Shown: positions 10,926 through 24,600, counted from the stretch's first letter. The stretch: 64,000 nt of DNA from Chelydra serpentina (GCA_037349315.1 JBAIAC010000024.1:35885501-35949500), one strand, 5' to 3'. Numbers and translations: made by a program. Notes: generated by a model from the sequence alone, not told the origin.

Positions 10926-12319
10926 CCATAAATTATTTAAAAAAACCCAAAATTAAACCACCCACCCAACACCAAACTCTCCTCCACCCTACAAATCAGC
11001 TTTCTCTCAAAAGCTTATTTCCACAGCAGCTTATTTTTATACATCATGTGTATAGTCAAATAGTAGAGATGGTTGAATAATGGTAAATATTTTTCATGAA
11101 CTACTTCAAACGTTTGGAAATAATTTAGGGTGAAAGTAACAGGAACGAAAAGGATGGGATTTCCAAAGTGCTAAGTATTTGCTTAACTCTATTCCTGCTG
11201 AAGTCAGTAGTAAAACTCCCATCAACTTCAGTAGGAGCATGTTAGAAAATCTGCCACAGAGTTGCATATTCTTATTCTTATTAACTTAGTTTACAATTTA
11301 GAGACTATATAGTTTGTTTTTAAATAAGCTAAGTGTGCAAAAGCTATGAATTGATCACTAATGCTACTTAGATTGTAAGCTCCTCAGGGCAGGAGCGAAC
11401 TTTGTATTATGTGCCTAGACTTGTACAGCGGGGCCTTGGTCTCTTTGGTCCCCTATGTGCTCCTACAATAAATAATATCAGGCCACATGTATGTTTTTCC
11501 CTGGTTGTTTTCTCTTCTGTGAGACCCCATCATATTCTCTCCTCCTCTTCGGAACTTGCATTTTTTAAATGATTTTTTGTTTGTTTCCTATACTGCATGA
11601 CTGGCCAGTGAGTCTGGGAAATAATGTGGGTGCAACATCTTTTCAGAGACCTTGTAAAATTTACAATAATTTTGGTTTAAATAGGCCCATACTCATTTTA
11701 TTTCAGAAGAGCAAGAAAACTTGTACAGATTTGGTACATTGTTGAGCTAGATAAAAATGGGTTGTGTTCCTTTTGTTGACTCTGCAGCTGTAGTTAACTA
11801 ACAAATGCTGTTCCTGGAGTTCTGGTGACATCAATTGATGATACTTGTGTGCAACAGTGCTTTTGACATGATAGATTGCTATATGGAAGGTGAAAAGGTT
11901 TATTTTGTTGGGAACCAAAAAGAGTCACATCAATTTCAATTCCAGTCAAAACGCCGAAAAACCTTACTGTTTTCCAAATACAAAAGGACAAAATCAGCAG
12001 GGAGTGAGGGTATTCATGCTTATAAGGCTCTGATCCTGGGAGGTTTCAAGCACCTTTGACTCCCGCTAAAGTGTATGTGTAAATGTTTATTTTAAAATGT
12101 TCAATTGCCTTTCATAAAAAAAGGAGCAACTCTTAGATCAGAGAATAAATGTGAAAAATATGAGCCAAAATTAAAGTTAAGAAAATCTCTTAAAGGCATT
12201 TTTTTAAAACTGCAATTAATTTAACAGGCAGCAGGAAACTAAAATGTAACCCAGCAATGGAGGTGTTAGTGATATCAGGGAGAGGGTTTTATTAGCAATG
12301 ACTAGGTATAGGCACCTGC
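10926..12319. other. AT-rich noncoding DNA
   Basis: No gene is supported. About 11,160-11,265 holds a weak foldback-type repeat ('ccaaagtgctaagtatttgc', 'gtcagtagtaaaactcccatc', 'cttcagtaggagcatg'). An open frame at 11,835-12,059 is short and runs into repeat-like sequence near 12,040, so I do not call it a gene. Confidence 0.45.
11364..11475 (+). repeat. ancient dispersed repeat (same family as 123-218)
   Basis: The stretch 'ttagattgtaagctcctcag', a gggcagg core and a 3' 'aataaataat' tail match the reverse complement of 123-218. Family name unknown to me; SINE-like or LINE-tail origin is an inference. Confidence 0.5.
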
Positions 12320-12327
12320 CTATAGCA

Positions 12328-12732
12328 CAGTGGTTCTCAACCAGGGGCACGTGTACCCCTGGGGGTACCCAGAGGTTTTCCAAGGGGGTACATCAGCTCA
12401 TCTAGATATTTACCTAGTATTAAAACAAGCTAGATAAAAAGCACTAGCAAAGTCAGTACAAACTAAAATTTCATAGACAATGATTTGTTTACACTGCTCT
12501 ATGTACTATACACTGAAATGTAAGTACAGTATTTATATTCCAATTGATTTATTTTATAATTATATGGTAAAAATTAGAACATAAGCAATTTTTCAGTAAT
12601 AGTGTGCTGTGACACTTTTGTATTTTTATGACTTATTTTGTAAGTTTTTAAGTGAGGTGAAACTTGGGAGTACACAAGACAAATTAGACTCTTGAAAGGT
12701 GTACAGTAGTCTGGAATGGTTGAGAGCCACTG
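12328..12732. mobile_element. non-autonomous hAT element, 405 bp
   Basis: Terminal inverted repeats cagtggttctcaacc (left) and ggttgagagccactg (right) are near-perfect complements. They are flanked by 8-bp TSDs ctatagca (12,320-12,327) and ctctagca (12,733-12,740), differing at one base. The CAG...CTG ends and 8-bp TSD are hallmarks of the hAT superfamily (hAT-Charlie-like termini). The interior is AT-rich and encodes nothing recognisable. Confidence 0.88.
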
Positions 12733-12740
12733 CTCTAGCA

Positions 12741-15700
12741 CATACAAAGGTAGTGGTCCCAAAAGAAAAAAAAACTGATAACAGACAATCAAATAACTAC
12801 AGTTCCAACAGCTCAAAGAGTATCTAGCAGCTGGGAAATGCATTTGCTGGGCTCCTCCAGGAATATGAAGACAAATGAAAAGAACAAATACTAGAACAAC
12901 TAAAACAAAATCTTTGAAATTTTGTAATTGCAGTTTTTGTTGAAAAGTTCATTAATTCATTAGTGTTAACACCAGGAACAACCAATTTATTGGGGTGGGG
13001 GTGGGGAAAGAATGTAAACAAGTGTGTTTAAAAACACAAGTTTTAATTCACTTGTTCCGTTCGCTGCCTCAACTTTAAAATACTTTTCATTTTTATTGTT
13101 TTTTTCATACCATAAAGTGGTCTATTCTCCAGAACAGTAAAATTTGTATACCATTCTAGGAATAAATGCTTGTAACCACTGACTTTCCTATCTCATTACC
13201 TATGAAGGTTTTAGTGTGAAAACCAAACGCTTGGTGTGATATGTAACTCACAAATGCAGAATGAGTCATATTGTCCTTGTCTTTTACAGTGCAAAGCAAG
13301 GGAACTGCTTCCCATCTGAGATGACTATAATACATGAATTTCAAAATTACTAGAAGAAATGGTGATTTATATTATCCCTTTTATAATAAATTGCCACATC
13401 TACTGGGAATGGGCAAAAGAGGATTGGATAAAAAGAGTCAACCTAGGGGTTAGACTTTCAAAGGTATTTAGATGAATAAAGAAGATAAGTTGGATTTTCA
13501 CAAGTGTCTAGGTGCTTAATTCCCATTTAAATTAATGGGAGTTAGGCACATAGGCACTTCTGAAAATCCCATTAGGTGCCCATCTGCATCTTTGGTCACA
13601 AAAATACGTTTTGTGCTCTGCTCTAATTCTTTTTCTTTAAGTAAAAGCAAACCATTAAGAAGGCAGGAAAAGTTCAATTAACCTTCTTTTAATTGTCCAA
13701 AGCTTGGCCTTTTATTCAGGGGAAATTCCCATCTAATTCAATAGGTGCCTTGAGGATTTTATTCCATTTTTGTTCACTTCTTACTACTGGCCTAAGACAT
13801 GTTGACGTACAGTCAGAAGATTTGCAGCTGAATTTATTAAGTTCAGAGGATCTGAATAATTTTCCACAAATTCTTTGGTGCTGATCTGCATCCCTGAAAT
13901 TTTGGTCAGAAAATTGAACAATTGGATTTTGGGGAACGTTTGAGGCATATTGCTAAAGGTGGTGTGAGTATGGATGAGTATATGTGAGTGGGCGGTGGTG
14001 GTGTTGGAAAGGAGCTTTTCTATTGCTTTGTTTTAATGGTTTGCTTAGTTGATAGTTTATACTTCTTCAGCATGAAGAGAGTAGTGTCCATGTGATATAA
14101 TCCTCATAATAAATCTAAATTCAATGAATTTATGAATTCTTGGATAAATTGGTAATAAATTATTGAAAGTTTTCAAATTATGCAATTTGGGAGGATAACT
14201 TTCAGGAAAATTGTTCAGTGTTTTTCAACCAGATTACAGAATGGCCAATTTTTTTCTGAAAAAATCATATTTCAATTTTAAAAAATCACTAACAATTTTT
14301 GACAATATTTCTATGTATTTCTACAACTTTTAGTTAGCATTTTCTATAACTTGCACGTTCTCGGGTGGACTAGACACACCATGATCATCTGAAAGACAGT
14401 CCTCTGCTATCTCTGACACACTGCTGTAAAACTCCCAAAAATGACTGTCAATTATATTTGGCAATTTCTCTGATTTGTAAAAGAAGCCATATTTCATTTA
14501 CATGAATTATTTAGATACCTCGAGTTCCATGGGATGATCTGCATTAAAATTAGTAAGTGCAATTCAGTCTGAAAGTAGAACACAGGCTATGTGCTGGGCA
14601 GGATGTTTGTACTTTATAATGTTCTCTGCATATTGTGTGCTGTGTCCTGAACATTTAAAAATATACATTCATTTGGACTGTTTGTCAGACTATAGAATGG
14701 AATCTATCACCTTCCTCACTACAGCTATTTCTATCATATGTATGTAGGCAAATAGCGCTGGCCAATTCTGTAAATAAACATGCCGTTAGCCCTTAAAAAA
14801 TACTTTCTTAGTGCTGCCTTTCTGAGCTTGCTGCCTTTATGATTGTAAATAGTGACTTAAACATTGCAGGATTGGGTATCAATGATATAAATAGCCATAG
14901 TGGATATATCATGCACCTCAGAGCCTATGCCAGCTCTTTGTTAGCTTTTGCTCTAAAATGTTAGCATACATTTCATACATCTAGTGGAGTCAACAGATTT
15001 TATCTAGGGTCAGTCCCAAATCTTCTTAACAGAAATATGTATGTTTATTTTGATTCCTACTGGGAATCTCAGAACTCTCAGATTTAATGTCTTGTTGTTT
15101 TCTATGGATTTATATTTGGAGCATCATGGCCTATTGTCTTCAGTGATTGTATTTCATGCTTTCACCTCGGTATCTCTCTTTCATCATGAATTCTTTGATT
15201 CTGGTCAACCACATTTCTACAGATGGTGCCTCGTTTTGCAACCACTGTGTCTTGGGAACTATGTGGGTGCAGTGGGAAAAGAAAGGAGAATAAAAAGCAA
15301 ATAGATAGAGAACATGAGGAGAAAGTAAATAGAGGAGAAAAAATAAAATTTAAATTTTGTAAATGGTGTTTTTATTGTTAATATTTTGCTCTGGTAGATG
15401 CTTTTCCACAGTGATGCATCAGGTTACATATCAAACCTTTTATTACTCATCTAATTGTATGTGAAATGATCTAGCAGGGCACATTTCTGCAATTTGAAAA
15501 TAATCTGCTTGCAAGCCAAGTTTTATAAGAATATAGTTTTGTCTCTCAGTAGCAAGAACAACAATAACGAAACACCTAGGGTACTGCTGTTACAGAAACT
15601 TAGATTGCATAACCCCAAACTCCAGCACTTATTGGATATAGTGTTCTTGTCTCTTTGGATCAATTGAGACAGACAGCTTATAAACATTTGCACATATTAT

Positions 15701-15889
15701 ATGATTACTTTACAATGCATTTGGTGCTGCAAAATTCAGAAGGAGTGTAACAGAAGAGATGAATGTTAGATTGTGGTGCACTGGAGGTTAATATTCTGCT
15801 CCAGCCAGAACCCTACAACTATTGTCACAAATTAGGCTTGCCAATATTTTCCCCAAACTCCTGCTCTCACCCCTAATTACTGTCACGGA
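12741..15889. other. AT-rich noncoding DNA
   Basis: About 3.1 kb without a supported gene. The one structured part is the foldback repeat at 13,450-13,595 (listed separately). Open frames up to 87 codons (for example 15,041-15,304 on +) lack splice signals or a recognisable product. Confidence 0.5.
13450..13595. repeat. foldback (palindromic) dispersed repeat
   Basis: The two halves are imperfect inverted copies: 'ggattttcacaagtgtctag' with 'aattcccatttaaattaatg' on one side, 'gggagttaggcacataggc' and 'acttctgaaaatcccatt' on the other. Similar imperfect foldbacks lie near 11,160, 20,355, 31,895, 39,050 and 46,770. This suggests a MITE-like family, now old. Confidence 0.55.
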
Positions 15890-15896
15890 GAGTATT

Positions 15897-16015
15897 TAAA
15901 AGCTAATACAGCAGGTCTCGGTACACCTGGAATGTAGTGTTGATTCTCCATTGTCATTTCCAGGTTATCATTAAGCATTTACTGTATCTCTGTTGTGAAC
16001 ACTCATGCCTCCTGC
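15897..16015 (+). repeat. possible 5' LTR fragment (pairs with 18,550-18,680)
   Basis: A run of patches (gctaata, then tacacctggaa, then tttccagg, then taagcatttactgtatctct followed by gttgtgaacac) recurs in the same order at 18,550-18,660. The order and spacing are similar but divergence is high. Direct repeats about 2.65 kb apart suggest the two LTRs of an old retrovirus-like element, with an AATAAA-like site in the downstream copy. No pol or recognisable gag lies between them. Confidence 0.35.
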
Positions 16016-16959
16016 ACCATAATACCACCTGGAGCTTGAGTCTCCCCTGACTTGCTCCAATGAGAACTAACATAACTGAAATCAAGGTCTGAGGGGAAAA
16101 AACCAAGGTCCACAACATCAGAATTGGCTGGATTCCACCTCCAGACACACAAGGAAAAGAATAAAAGAGGAGAGAGTAAATAAAACTCCTTGGCAGTGAA
16201 GGGAGGGCTTTTCCTCACTCGGGAGCATGCCCCTTGAACAGGCTGTTCTGCCTGGACAAAACTGAAAGAGAAAACGAGAGTGCTAAATGCTCTTAGAAGG
16301 GCTGTGGTAGCAGGAACGACAAAAGAAAAAGCAGGACAGAGAACAATAAACTCCATTCTTCAGAGAGGAAAGTGAAGAGGAGGCTTTGCTGAAAAACTGG
16401 GCAGCAGGCCCAAAACACAGCAGCTTCAGCAAGGAGGCCATGAGCCCACAGCAACACAAAGGAAGGAGGCCATTACTGTAGGAGCAATTAGAGAGGGAAC
16501 AAAAAAACAGTGTTTGTAAAAGAACCAAAATCCACCCTCCCTACCTCAAAACCAGCACAGTGGAGTTCATATTTCCCATTATTCCTCCAAAAAGTTCTCA
16601 CATTGCTGATAGTCATTGGTTTATTCCATTTGGGCCTCATTCGGAGCAGTGTCATGCTGCATGCACCCTAAAAGTAAATTCCCTCATATACATCATGGGA
16701 AATGAGGTGAACATCATACTCATGACCTCAGGTCTAACTCCTCATCAGAATGATGTGTATGAAAAAGTGAAAACACTTTTAACAGTAAGGCAGAGTTGGT
16801 GATTGATTGCATTAAAAAAAGTTGTTTTTTGGTCATTTTTTTGTGATGATAGGGGAAAGGACTCAACAGTCACGAGGCTCACTTCCAGTTTGTATTGTTC
16901 CTAAAAGCTCATGTGCACCTGCAGGGATCAGGAATGATTTTCCTACTCCACCCTCCATT
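16016..16959. other. possible retroelement interior or plain intergenic DNA
   Basis: Purine-rich, moderately GC. Open frames on the - strand (16,003-16,528) have no recognisable domain. If the LTR pair is real, this is degenerate internal sequence. Confidence 0.35.
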
Positions 16960-17473
16960 CCTCCCCACTAGTGTCTTTTTTTCTCCAAATCTCCTTCCTC
17001 TGAAGCATCCGGGATGGCCACCACTGGAAATAGGACACTGGATGGGGTAGATCAGGGCTCTGAGCATTCTCTCTCTCTGGCACATGGCTGGTTGTTTTTT
17101 TGTTCAGGGTGTAACTGATCACCATATGTGGGGCTGGCAAGGAATTTTCCCCAGGTCAGATTGGCTGGGAATTTGGTGGGGGTTTACGCCTTCTTCTGCA
17201 GCATAGGGGTCACTTGCCAGGATTGCCTGGGTATATCTCAATCATTTCCGTGCCATTGTGGGAGGAATAATTGACAATTATTAGCACTGGTGTATCTCAG
17301 TCCCTCCCATTCTCTGCCTGTGGCATGTTGTCTAAACAGCCTGTAGCTGTTAAAACTTTGGTCTAATTTTGGTTGTTGGGTTTAGTGTGCGAGTGCTGGC
17401 TGGCCTGTGATACACAGGAGGTCAGACTAGATAATATGGTGGCCCCTTGTGGCCTTAAAATCTGTGACTCTGC
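16960..17473 (+). mobile_element. CR1 LINE 3' end fragment
   Basis: The sequence runs through gaagcatccgggatggcc, taggacactgg, ggggtcacttgccagg and ends ggtcagactagataatatgg, then ccttaaaatctgtgactctg. This final stretch is the characteristic CR1 tail (a 'ggtcagactagatgat'-type motif followed by short tctatga-like repeats). No reverse transcriptase remains; it is the 5'-truncated form usual for CR1. Confidence 0.75.
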
Positions 17474-18208
17474 GAACACAGAAGCTTGAGGAATGTCTAT
17501 AAAATACTGAAGGCAGGATATAAAGATGCAGATTTCAGAGTAGTGAAGTGCAATAGAAAAGCTTACTGAGAAACACAAAGAAAAAAATCTGATCAATTCA
17601 AACTGTGTGGAAATAAGTAACAAAGACGAGAAAACTAAGTGTTTGAAGACGTGGTAGGAAATCCCAGCACTCCTGGAAAATATACTCAGCTTGAGAAACA
17701 GAATGCCACAAATGTTATGAAGTGGATGCTAAATGGCAGCATGCAGATTTCAATGCAGAAGGAGGTGAAAAAAAAACCCTGGCATATATGGTGCATGAGC
17801 CAGGCCGTCAAGAAAGCTTTAGAGTTTCTGCTGAGATATCTTATGATGGACCTGATGGAAGAGGATGCTCTGCCTGGTCACACTGGTAAATAAATTAGGA
17901 ATTGTGAATCGTTCCTTCACCTGGAGGAAGTGAAGGTAAAGGAAGACAAAAAAAAAAAAAAGAGGGTACAGATTAGAGCTGAAAGGGAAAAGGGAAAACC
18001 TAAGACCAAAAAGAAGAGAGGCCAAATGTCATAAGGTCAATGTCAAGAAAAAGGGCAAGCCTAAAGTCAAATAGAAGAGAGAAGCACATTAAGCTGGCTT
18101 TGTAGTAATACAAGACAAAATAACTCTCTCAGCTGATTTGGAAGTTCAGGTAGTCTACCCTGTCTACCCGTTTAAAGTTAGGTCTTGTTGGACTTTTAGT
18201 ATGACTAA
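17474..18208. other. purine-rich noncoding DNA
   Basis: Lysine-coding, A/G-rich sequence with a run of A at about 17,949-17,961. An 84-codon open frame (17,639-17,893, +) is not recognisable. It might be worn internal sequence of the putative LTR element, but this is only inference. Confidence 0.4.
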
Positions 18209-18504
18209 GGGTATGTCTACACTACCCGCCAGATCGGCAGGTAGCGATCGATCGATCAATCTATCGATCTATCTAGTCTAGACGCGCTTAATCGATCCCC
18301 GAGCTCTCTCCTGTCAACTCTTGTACTCCACCCCGGTGAGAGGTGCAAGCAGAGTCGACAGGGGAGCGGCAGCAGTCAACTCACTGCCGTGAAGACGCCG
18401 CGGTAAGTTGATCTATGTACACCGACTTCAGCTACACTATTCTTGTAGCTGAAGTTGTGTATCTTAGATCGATTTGCCCCTCCCCCTCCAGTGTAGACCA
18501 AGGC
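18209..18504. mobile_element. Harbinger-type MITE, TAA TSD
   Basis: A 296-bp element starts gggtatgtctacactac and ends agtgtagaccaaggc, as inverted repeats. TAA occurs on both sides (18,206-18,208 and 18,505-18,507). The left end is nearly identical to that of the full-length Harbinger at 6,830. Inside are gatcgatc-rich tracts and a near-perfect palindrome (acttcagctacactattc / ttgtagctgaagt, about 18,424-18,456). No coding capacity; presumably mobilised by a Harbinger transposase. Confidence 0.85.
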
Positions 18505-18547
18505 TAAGTGTTGCTGAAGCTGAACTAGGGGAGATTTGCTGAAAGCA

Positions 18548-18680
18548 CTAGAGCTAATGTTGTGAGATTCAGTATACCTGGAAGCATTGTGGACTCTCTC
18601 TCTTACTTTCCAATAGTTTCTAATAAAGCACTTCTCTGTTGTGAGCACATGAGCCTCTCTGTGCTGCTTGCTCCTGCCTG
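18548..18680 (+). repeat. possible 3' LTR fragment (pairs with 15,897-16,015)
   Basis: The patches gctaatgttgtgag, atacctggaagcattgtgg, tttccaatag, taataaagcacttctctg and ttgtgagcacatgagcctc follow the order of the upstream copy. An AATAAA signal at about 18,622 would define R/U5. The Harbinger MITE lies just upstream and may interrupt U3. Divergence is high, so the pairing is tentative. Confidence 0.35.
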
Positions 18681-21600
18681 CATAACAACATGACAATTAT
18701 CATCAAGAACCTTATTCCCTAGAATGTAGAACCAGTGAATAGAAGAAGGAAAGAAATACGCCAGGGTAAAATCTTAGTTCCATTGAAGAGAATGGCAAAG
18801 CTCTCCTTGTCTTCCCTGGGACCAAGATTTCACCGTGGAAGTAGGAAGAGAGCTGAGTGTATTTGGAGGCCAGATGGCTGTTCTCCTTCACTTGTGCCAA
18901 CATTTTCTTCTGAACAAAAGGAAGTTCTAATACCCTCCCACACTTTTTATGTAGCATCGTGGATGCAAAATAGAAATATTTAACATTTGCATACTGCCTT
19001 AAAAACACCTTAACTTTATGCTCATACTTAATGTGGTTGTGCAGATTCTTGTATTCCAGGAAACAGTCTGCATTGATCTGCCCATTACTATGTGAGGAAA
19101 TAGTTATTGCTTTTAGGTTATGAACAGTTACAAAGAGAATTGGTCCTCTTTAAAGGTTTGTAACATATGTAGCAATATATATTATATAGGACTCCCCTTT
19201 AAAAAAAGACTTATAAAAATGACTAAAGCCAACTACTATTTTTCTTACAATTCAGCCAGATGTGTGCAATATCTGATGATACAGAATTTAAATATGAAAT
19301 TATAGAGCTAGAAATTAACTTAAGGCTCTCAAATTCTCCGGCAGATTGGATTCAATGAGTGCCAAAATACCCATGCACTTCCTAATAATGATGATCAAAT
19401 AATACTATGAATGCTGTTCTTTTAGGGATTACCATTTTTACTTCAGTTTTCCCATAAAGGGTGACAAGACTGGGGAAAGGAATTCACATTTTAAGCATAT
19501 CAATTGCAAATGAACGAAAATGCCAATAACTGACCCAGCTAAATGACCTCATATTCAAAGTAGCTATGTTGTTATTCTCCATTCTAGGATATCCATATTT
19601 TAATGCCATTCATAGAGTAATGTGGTGACAAAATGTCATTTTTATCAAAGTGCTTGTACAATACAAAACTGGCTGATTAATTTATGTCACTGCTAGAAAT
19701 ATAACTTTTGAGGATTCTGTGAGTAAATTTTTCACTTACCATTCTTTCTTGCAATGCAGCTGTTATGATACTTCTACTTCTAGTGGAACAATAATCCACA
19801 ATAATTAGCCAGGACATATTTATATGTAGCAGTGATGTGTTAGCTTTCCCACTTGGAGGTATTAAATCTCATATGGCAACACCTATTGGGAAAGCAAAAT
19901 CCTTTGAACTCTGATATCTGTACAAGCCGATACTCTCCGAGTTGAAACTGATCATCTCTGGTGCTAGGTGCTTTCATCCGATACTACTAGATGATTCACC
20001 TCTTTAACTTACAGTAAACAAATTTCAGTAGCTTTGTTGTACTATTGCCTCTCACAGCCCTTGGTTAATGATACTGTTTGTAGCATCTTAATAGATATGC
20101 CTGCTTTAAATGTTTCAAAAGCCAGTGAACACAAGTAGAGTGCATAGTATGCTGTACTGTATACGCACCTTAGAATGTGACTGTGAACACAGAACTGTCA
20201 TTTCACCCCTTACAATCACATCTTAAACTGTTCCTCCTGTGCATGCCTTATGTTTGTTGCAATGTTTCTGGTTATGTCATATGACAAGAGAATAGAAGTG
20301 AATCTATTATTTAGGTGTTAGTTTTAATGAGTATTTTGTATTAACTTTCCACATAGGGAGAGTGAAATCCTGGCTCCACCAAATTCAGTGGTAAAACACC
20401 TGTGACATTAATGGGCCAGGATTTCACTCAGGAAATTTGACTATAAAGCATTAGGTAGACACACATGTAGAGATGAGTATATACAGTAGAAATACTCCAC
20501 GTCTATTTAGTTATATTTGTTATACACAACTCTTTCAGTTACCACTGATCCATTGGGAATTGGTTAGTATATCCGTTGAGTTCCACAGAATATTACACTA
20601 GCACACTTCTTTCCTGTAGCCTTCCAAAACTGATTTTTATGCTGACTTTGTCCCCTCATCTTACTGTGGTAGAATTGCTATCCTGTTTTATCTGAATTAG
20701 ATTATATTTGTCTGTCTGAATTGGATTGTAAGCTTTTTGGGGACAAGTTATATATCTCTTGTGTAATGAACATTTGCTGCATATATATGACTTACTTCAT
20801 AAACATTAAGTGTTAACATGGATCTATTTAGGATATTATGAACTGTGGTGTATTTTTATTAGCACGTGGCATGATCACTATATATTAACTTTATATTATC
20901 AACTAACACAAGCTTTGGTTAATTATAGAACAATCTGCTACATAGAAAATTGGAGGCCTTTTTTGAATATGTTAAATTTAATTGCAAACCAATGTAATAA
21001 ATAGTTTTCATGTGCTGCTTCTGAATAAGATTTGAGCACTAAGTAAATGGAAGGTTAGCTGTATGAAAATAAGCAAAGAAAAATATTTAAATTGCCTGAA
21101 TATAGTGTTTAAAAGAGAGAGGCAAGTACACGTTGAGTTCAAACCCTTCCAAGTTTGGTTTAATAAATGTCTGAAAATATTTTCTTGTGCTCAGAAGTTG
21201 CATACATGGGTTCACAGGACCTGAAATTGGAGATGTTTGACTCCTAATGATCCTGGTTTTCCCATTGTTAAATGTATTGTGAACCCATAGGCAAGGTTGA
21301 AGTTAATGCATATTTGAACAAGTTAGTCTTGGTCAATCAGACAGTTACTGTATTGGAAAATACAACATGATTTTCCCAGGTTTGACTCTGAAACACACTA
21401 GTCACGAGGCAGCCTTAAAATGTTTACAAATATCCAGCAAAAACATTCACATCCAGCTTTGACAAAATTCAATCGAATTCTTGCTTGTTCACAAACCCAG
21501 ATGAAACTTCAACCAAGTTTGTTTGAGTGACTGCATTTTATGTTCAATTTGAAATGCTTTGCACAGCTTCTAGTGGATGGGCACTATTGTTTCCTCAGGG

Positions 21601-24600
21601 TTTTTAATGTGCTTGTTTGAATGGTTACATGTTTTCTGAGAGGTTGTTCATACAAAGAAGCAAAGAAATGAATGATTAAATTGTTATGTTTGCAGCAGGT
21701 GTATTATGCTTTTAGGCTAAGTATAATCACATATTAGCAAGTCAAAAGTGGAAGGAATTTTTTTGTAAAGAATAAAAATGCATATATAAAAATGACTGCT
21801 TAGATGATAATTAAAGCATCACTGAATCAAGTCTCAGTAATGTTTGTTCAATGCTAAAGGAAAGGAGAGCCGGAGCAATGATCTAGTTCCTGTTTCACGT
21901 GGTTACCATTGCCACGGAAACCACTTCTCTTTTCTCTTCAAGTTCAGTTGAGCTGCCTTGTTTGAAGTCTGAATCTTAGCCATGCTAGACTGCACCATGT
22001 AATGAACAACTGTGGAGAGGGTAAAAAACCACAAATATTAAAATGAAATAAAAATAATGCAGGAAAATAATTGGCCGGGGTTTTAAATTATTTGCCTAGA
22101 CCTACGGAACCTTGCATATTTACCCTCCAAAAATGTGGATGACATTATTAGGACAGGCTCTTTTCGTTTGTGCAATCAATATCTATTAAACATCAGAATA
22201 CATTTGAAGCTCAGAAACAGTCAATCAGAATCAGATAGCCATCCTCAAAATACAGCCTATTCTGAGCCATAGTACCTTAGACAAATGGAGTCAACATCTG
22301 ATAATTCTAGCTATATTTTCTCCTTTTCATCATGTCTTGTCAGCATAGGCATTTTTGTGTGTGTAAGAATTATATGGTAAAATTATATATCTTGGGGAAA
22401 CTACTGCTTCAGGTAAGGGGTTGTTTATAAATACATGTTCTATTTTTTATTGTCAAACGAAGCTTTGAGAACATATAGCAGCTTCCCTTACATGATCTCA
22501 AATTTCAGAGGATGAAGCCATCTAACAGGAATCAGATAAAAAGAATTGTGAAAACGTGTGTTGCATGATTTATATATATATTTAAAAAAAGGTAAAAACC
22601 TTTGGAAAATTTAACTTGTTAGAATTTCAGTCTGGCTTCTCTGGTACAGCTCAGAAATGCGGCAAGGTGGAGATAGGCTGGTATACTAATTCTCTTCTGG
22701 CATAAAGGTCCCTTAGGGGCTCTTCAACTGCTCTAATTAATATTGGGGTTGGTCTGGTGCTGAATCAGAGAGCTGTAACTGAGACCTTAGATGCCAGGGA
22801 GAATTGAGCCCTTCATTAAGAAAAATATATTTAACCTGCTTAACGCTGGACAAATGCCTTTGGAATGTCTTGCTTCTCATTGTCTTGCACAATACTCATA
22901 ATCTATTTCACACTTATATGAGCAATAATGTCCTTAACATCCTCCCTCTCTTTAGCATTTTCATATTCTTCTCTTCCAGCCCCTCCTCATGAAGCCTCTT
23001 CACTGAATAGCAGTCATCATTATCTATTAAGAGTCTGGTTTTCTAGTCTGATATTTTACCCAATGTCAGTTAGTTCTTATAATCTCATCATCTGTGATTC
23101 ATTTTGATTATATAAATCCTTTTGTCTTGTCTCCCCTTGAAATACTGGACATTGAGCATTCATGTTTCTTTGTGATTTGATAGCTTCCGTTCACTTATTT
23201 TTGTAGGCAGCCAGCCCTTTGCTCCATAGATAACAGCTAGGAGACAAAATTGAGACACGGATGATATCTTAGATTTACCAGATGTTCCCTACCATATTTT
23301 TATTCTGTGATTTACTTCCTATGGCTTTTAATCATTTCACTAACGTCCCTGAATACATATCTGCACATGCTGCATCTTTTACTTTCCTCCCATGTGGATC
23401 AATTATGGGATATTTCAGCTTTACCTTCTTTAGGTTTGTCAACAATCTACACTTCCCCTTTCCCCCCCCCCCCCACTTTAGACCTTTTCCATTAGGCATC
23501 AGTGCTCCTAGGTTTTCTAAAACAAATTAAACATAATCTCTTGATCTCAAATGGTTAAATCTGACTCCAGTTACATATTCGTGCTTTTGTCACTTTCAAT
23601 CTGGTTTATAGGAAATCTCTTTCATACAAGCTATAAACAATTCAAATGATTTTGTATAGCCTCGTTTTACCCTTTTTCCTTATGTGTAATTTATAGCCGT
23701 TGGCAATTAATCTGTAAGTAGCTGGGTTTTAAATACTTTATGCTTTCCAGTTACTTTGTTTGAAGGCCCCAGTGTGTGTTTATTTCAGTGTTCGCAAACG
23801 CCCGTTCACAGTGAACTCTGTATTTATAGTAATGCTTTAGTTTGCTTATGCAGTATACACAGACTTCTCATGGGTTTTGTAAATTATTGTTATACAGAAA
23901 TTGAGAGATGAAGGGAAAATGAGAGAAGGGGGAAAGATGAGAAGACAAAGGCAATGTGGAAATGCAGCCATTACTTTGCACTGCCATAGCACCTCTCATC
24001 TGAGGAACTCCCAAAATGCTTAACACATCCCATGATTGAGCCTATGTATACTGTATACTCAAGCAACCCACATTGCTACTATAATTCATCACTCAGAACA
24101 TCCCTGTGAGGTTGGTAAAATTGGTTCAGCCTAAGGTTACAGTCCAGGTTAATGATCATCTACCATTTCAGACTATGTACTCCAGATGGTGTTCCTCAGA
24201 CGTACAACCACAGTGATAGATACTTGATCTAGACTGAAAGGCAATCTTGGAATTATAGAACATCCCTCATCAGAACTAGTGTTGACTATAATAATACTCA
24301 GATACATCTGCAAATGCAGATGCATTCTGGTTTAAAAAATAAATTTTATAACAATGTTTCTGATTTTCCTTACAAAAGTAGCAGGGTACTGTGGTTCTGA
24401 ATAGCAAGATAAGCACATGGGTAACTTTAAGCACATGTGCTTTACCTCGTAGAACTGGGGCCTTGGGTTGCTTATTCTATAGCAGATCTTCCAGGGTCTC
24501 TTGAAAGAAAACTTTTCAAAGACCCATGTCTACTGTTCTGGACTACATTAATATGAAAATTTGAACCAAGTCTGTATACGCAAAGAACATAACACACAAA

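Noticed and set aside
18240..18275. gatcgatc-rich tract as a possible regulatory element
   Set aside because: It is part of the Harbinger MITE, and similar tracts occur in the copy at 27,971.
22343..22411. 69-bp open segment between a tcttgtcag acceptor and a caggtaagg donor on +
   Set aside because: Short, cysteine/leucine-rich low-information peptide, with no supporting neighbour; expected by chance at this window size.
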